Assembly: GCA_946478645.1 (NCBI GenBank)
Contig: CAMLCW010000289.1
Coordinates: forward strand, 1-6,512
Direction: 5' to 3'
Source: an uncultured Variovorax sp.
GTDB taxonomy: Bacteria; Pseudomonadota; Gammaproteobacteria; Burkholderiales; Burkholderiaceae
DNA: 6,512 bases
Below the pieces are notes generated by a model. The model saw only the letters and a program-made list of their open reading frames with translations. It ran no database searches and was not told the origin of the DNA. Within the stretch, counting starts at the first letter, position 1. Each line of letters opens with the position of its first letter. Both the position numbers and the translations under genes were made by a program. Shown here in pieces: positions 5,528-6,512 of this stretch.

Positions 5528-6512
5528 ATGCACTTAAACGAACTCAAGGCACTTCACGTGTCTGAAGTCCTCAAGCAAGCCGAGGCGCTTGAGATCGAAA
5601 ACGTCGGCCGCATGCGCAAGCAGGAGCTGATGTTCGCCATCATCAAGAAGCGCGCCAAGGCCGGCGAGCAGGTCTTCGCCGACGGCGTGCTCGAGATCCT
5701 GCCCGACGGCTTCGGCTTCCTGCGCAGCCCTGACACCAGCTTCACGGCCAGCACCGACGACATCTACATCTCGCCGAGCCAGGTGCGCCGCTTCAACCTG
5801 CACACCGGCGACATGATCGAGGGCGAGGTTCGCACGCCCAAGGACGGCGAGCGCTACTTCGCGCTCACCAAGCTCGACAAGGTCAACGACGGCCCGCCCG
5901 AGCAGAACAAGCACAAGGTGATGTTCGAGAACCTGACGCCGCTGTTCCCCAAGGAGCAGATGAAGCTCGAGCGCGACGGCATCAAGAGCGAAGAGAACAT
6001 CACCGGCCGCGTCATCGACATCATCGCCCCCATCGGCAAGGGCCAGCGCGCCCTGCTGGTGGCGCCGCCCAAGAGCGGCAAGACGGTGATGATGCAACAC
6101 ATCGCCCACGCGATCAGCGCCAACTATCCCGAAGTGCACATGATGGTGCTGCTGGTGGACGAGCGGCCCGAAGAAGTGACCGAGATGCAGCGCACCGTCA
6201 AGGGCGAAGTCATCGCATCGACCTTCGACGAGCCCGCGGCGCGCCACGTGCACGTGGCCGAAATGGTCATCGAGCGCGCCAAGCGCCTGGTCGAGCTCAA
6301 GAAGGACGTCGTGATCCTGCTCGACTCGATCACCCGCCTCGCGCGCGCCTACAACAACGTCGTGCCCTCGTCGGGCAAGGTGCTGACCGGCGGCGTCGAC
6401 GCCAACGCGCTCCAGCGGCCCAAGCGCTTCTTCGGCGCCGCGCGCAATATCGAGGAGGGCGGGTCGCTGTCGATCATCGCCACCGCGCTCATCGATACCG
6501 GCAGCCGCATGG
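5528..6512 (+). CDS. rho: Transcription termination factor Rho, 3' end off window
   Basis: The first 328 codons of a protein that is normally about 420 residues long; the frame is open to the window edge. Seen: N-terminal helical domain (1 to about 45), cold-shock-like RNA-binding domain with RNP1 DGFGFLR (60-66) and [19 protein letters not shown], then the RecA-type ATPase core. This has P-loop APPKSGKT (K182, K185, T186), [12 protein letters not shown] (R213), Walker B VVILLD (D266) and the Q-loop/R-loop region [21 protein letters not shown]. Positions run one ahead of E. coli Rho, with serine in place of alanine in the P-loop, a common variation. Known role: a hexameric ATP-driven RNA translocase that binds C-rich unstructured RNA and terminates transcription. 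Equivalents of bicyclomycin-contacting residues such as R213 are kept. The start is supported by the conserved MHLNELK N-terminus; the ribosome site is weak and lies in a hairpin. It is separated from trxA by a terminator and a new promoter. Confidence 0.98.
   Translation, partial: MHLNELKALHVSEVLKQAEALEIENVGRMRKQELMFAIIKKRAKAGEQVFADGVLEILPDGFGFLRSPDTSFTASTDDIYISPSQVRRFNLHTGDMIEGEVRTPKDGERYFALTKLDKVNDGPPEQNKHKVMFENLTPLFPKEQMKLERDGIKSEENITGRVIDIIAPIGKGQRALLVAPPKSGKTVMMQHIAHAISANYPEVHMMVLLVDERPEEVTEMQRTVKGEVIASTFDEPAARHVHVAEMVIERAKRLVELKKDVVILLDSITRLARAYNNVVPSSGKVLTGGVDANALQRPKRFFGAARNIEEGGSLSIIATALIDTGSRM

Noticed and set aside
5534..6253. A 239-codon minus-strand frame opposite rho
   Set aside because: It is antisense to unmistakable Rho sequence, rich in His, Leu, Val and Asp, and matches no family I know.
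1..6512. A novel defence, toxin-antitoxin, CRISPR or mobile system
   Set aside because: I looked for repeat arrays, transposase motifs, terminal inverted repeats, small paired genes and composition breaks, and found none. The helicase-nuclease pair resembles defence islands superficially, but its AddAB hallmarks and its place beside trxA-rho mark it as core recombination machinery.

Overview
The window is GC-rich chromosomal core DNA, most likely from a betaproteobacterium of the order Burkholderiales. The family Comamonadaceae (Variovorax-like) is my best guess, based on the Rho and thioredoxin sequences, the codon bias and the gene order. It holds four protein genes: two complete, and two cut by the window edges. 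No gene-free stretch exceeds about 180 bases, and I see no tRNA, rRNA, CRISPR array, insertion sequence or prophage gene.

Left two thirds (1-4845, minus strand): a two-gene recombination-repair operon. The upstream gene (2266-4845) encodes an AddB-type protein with a degenerate helicase-like front, a C-terminal PD-(D/E)XK nuclease domain and four cysteines arranged like the AddB iron-sulfur cluster. It overlaps by 4 bases (ATGA) the downstream gene (1-2269, C-terminus off the window), a UvrD/Rep-superfamily helicase of AddA/RecB type. Together they look like an AddAB-type helicase-nuclease that resects double-strand DNA ends for RecA-dependent repair. The helicase gene runs open from its ATG to base 1, with no stop codon in that frame.

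Middle (4846-5014): a divergent intergenic region of 169 bp. It carries three imperfect tandem repeats in the presumed addB leader, a small GCTAT/ATAGC inverted repeat, and an extended -10 promoter candidate for the rightward gene.

Right third (5015-6512, plus strand): trxA (thioredoxin 1), a strong intrinsic terminator, then rho (transcription termination factor, first 328 codons). The trxA-rho order is widely conserved in proteobacteria. A second extended -10 element, nearly identical to the trxA one, begins 2 bases after the terminator T-run, so rho appears to be transcribed separately. Its roughly 115-base leader can form three hairpins, the last of which contains the likely Shine-Dalgarno bases. 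This fits the known tendency of rho to regulate itself through its leader, although the mechanism here is not demonstrated.

Overall this is an ordinary housekeeping region. The points most worth a second look are the structured rho leader, the paired TGTCAYAAT promoter elements, and the compact AddB variant lacking a Walker A motif.
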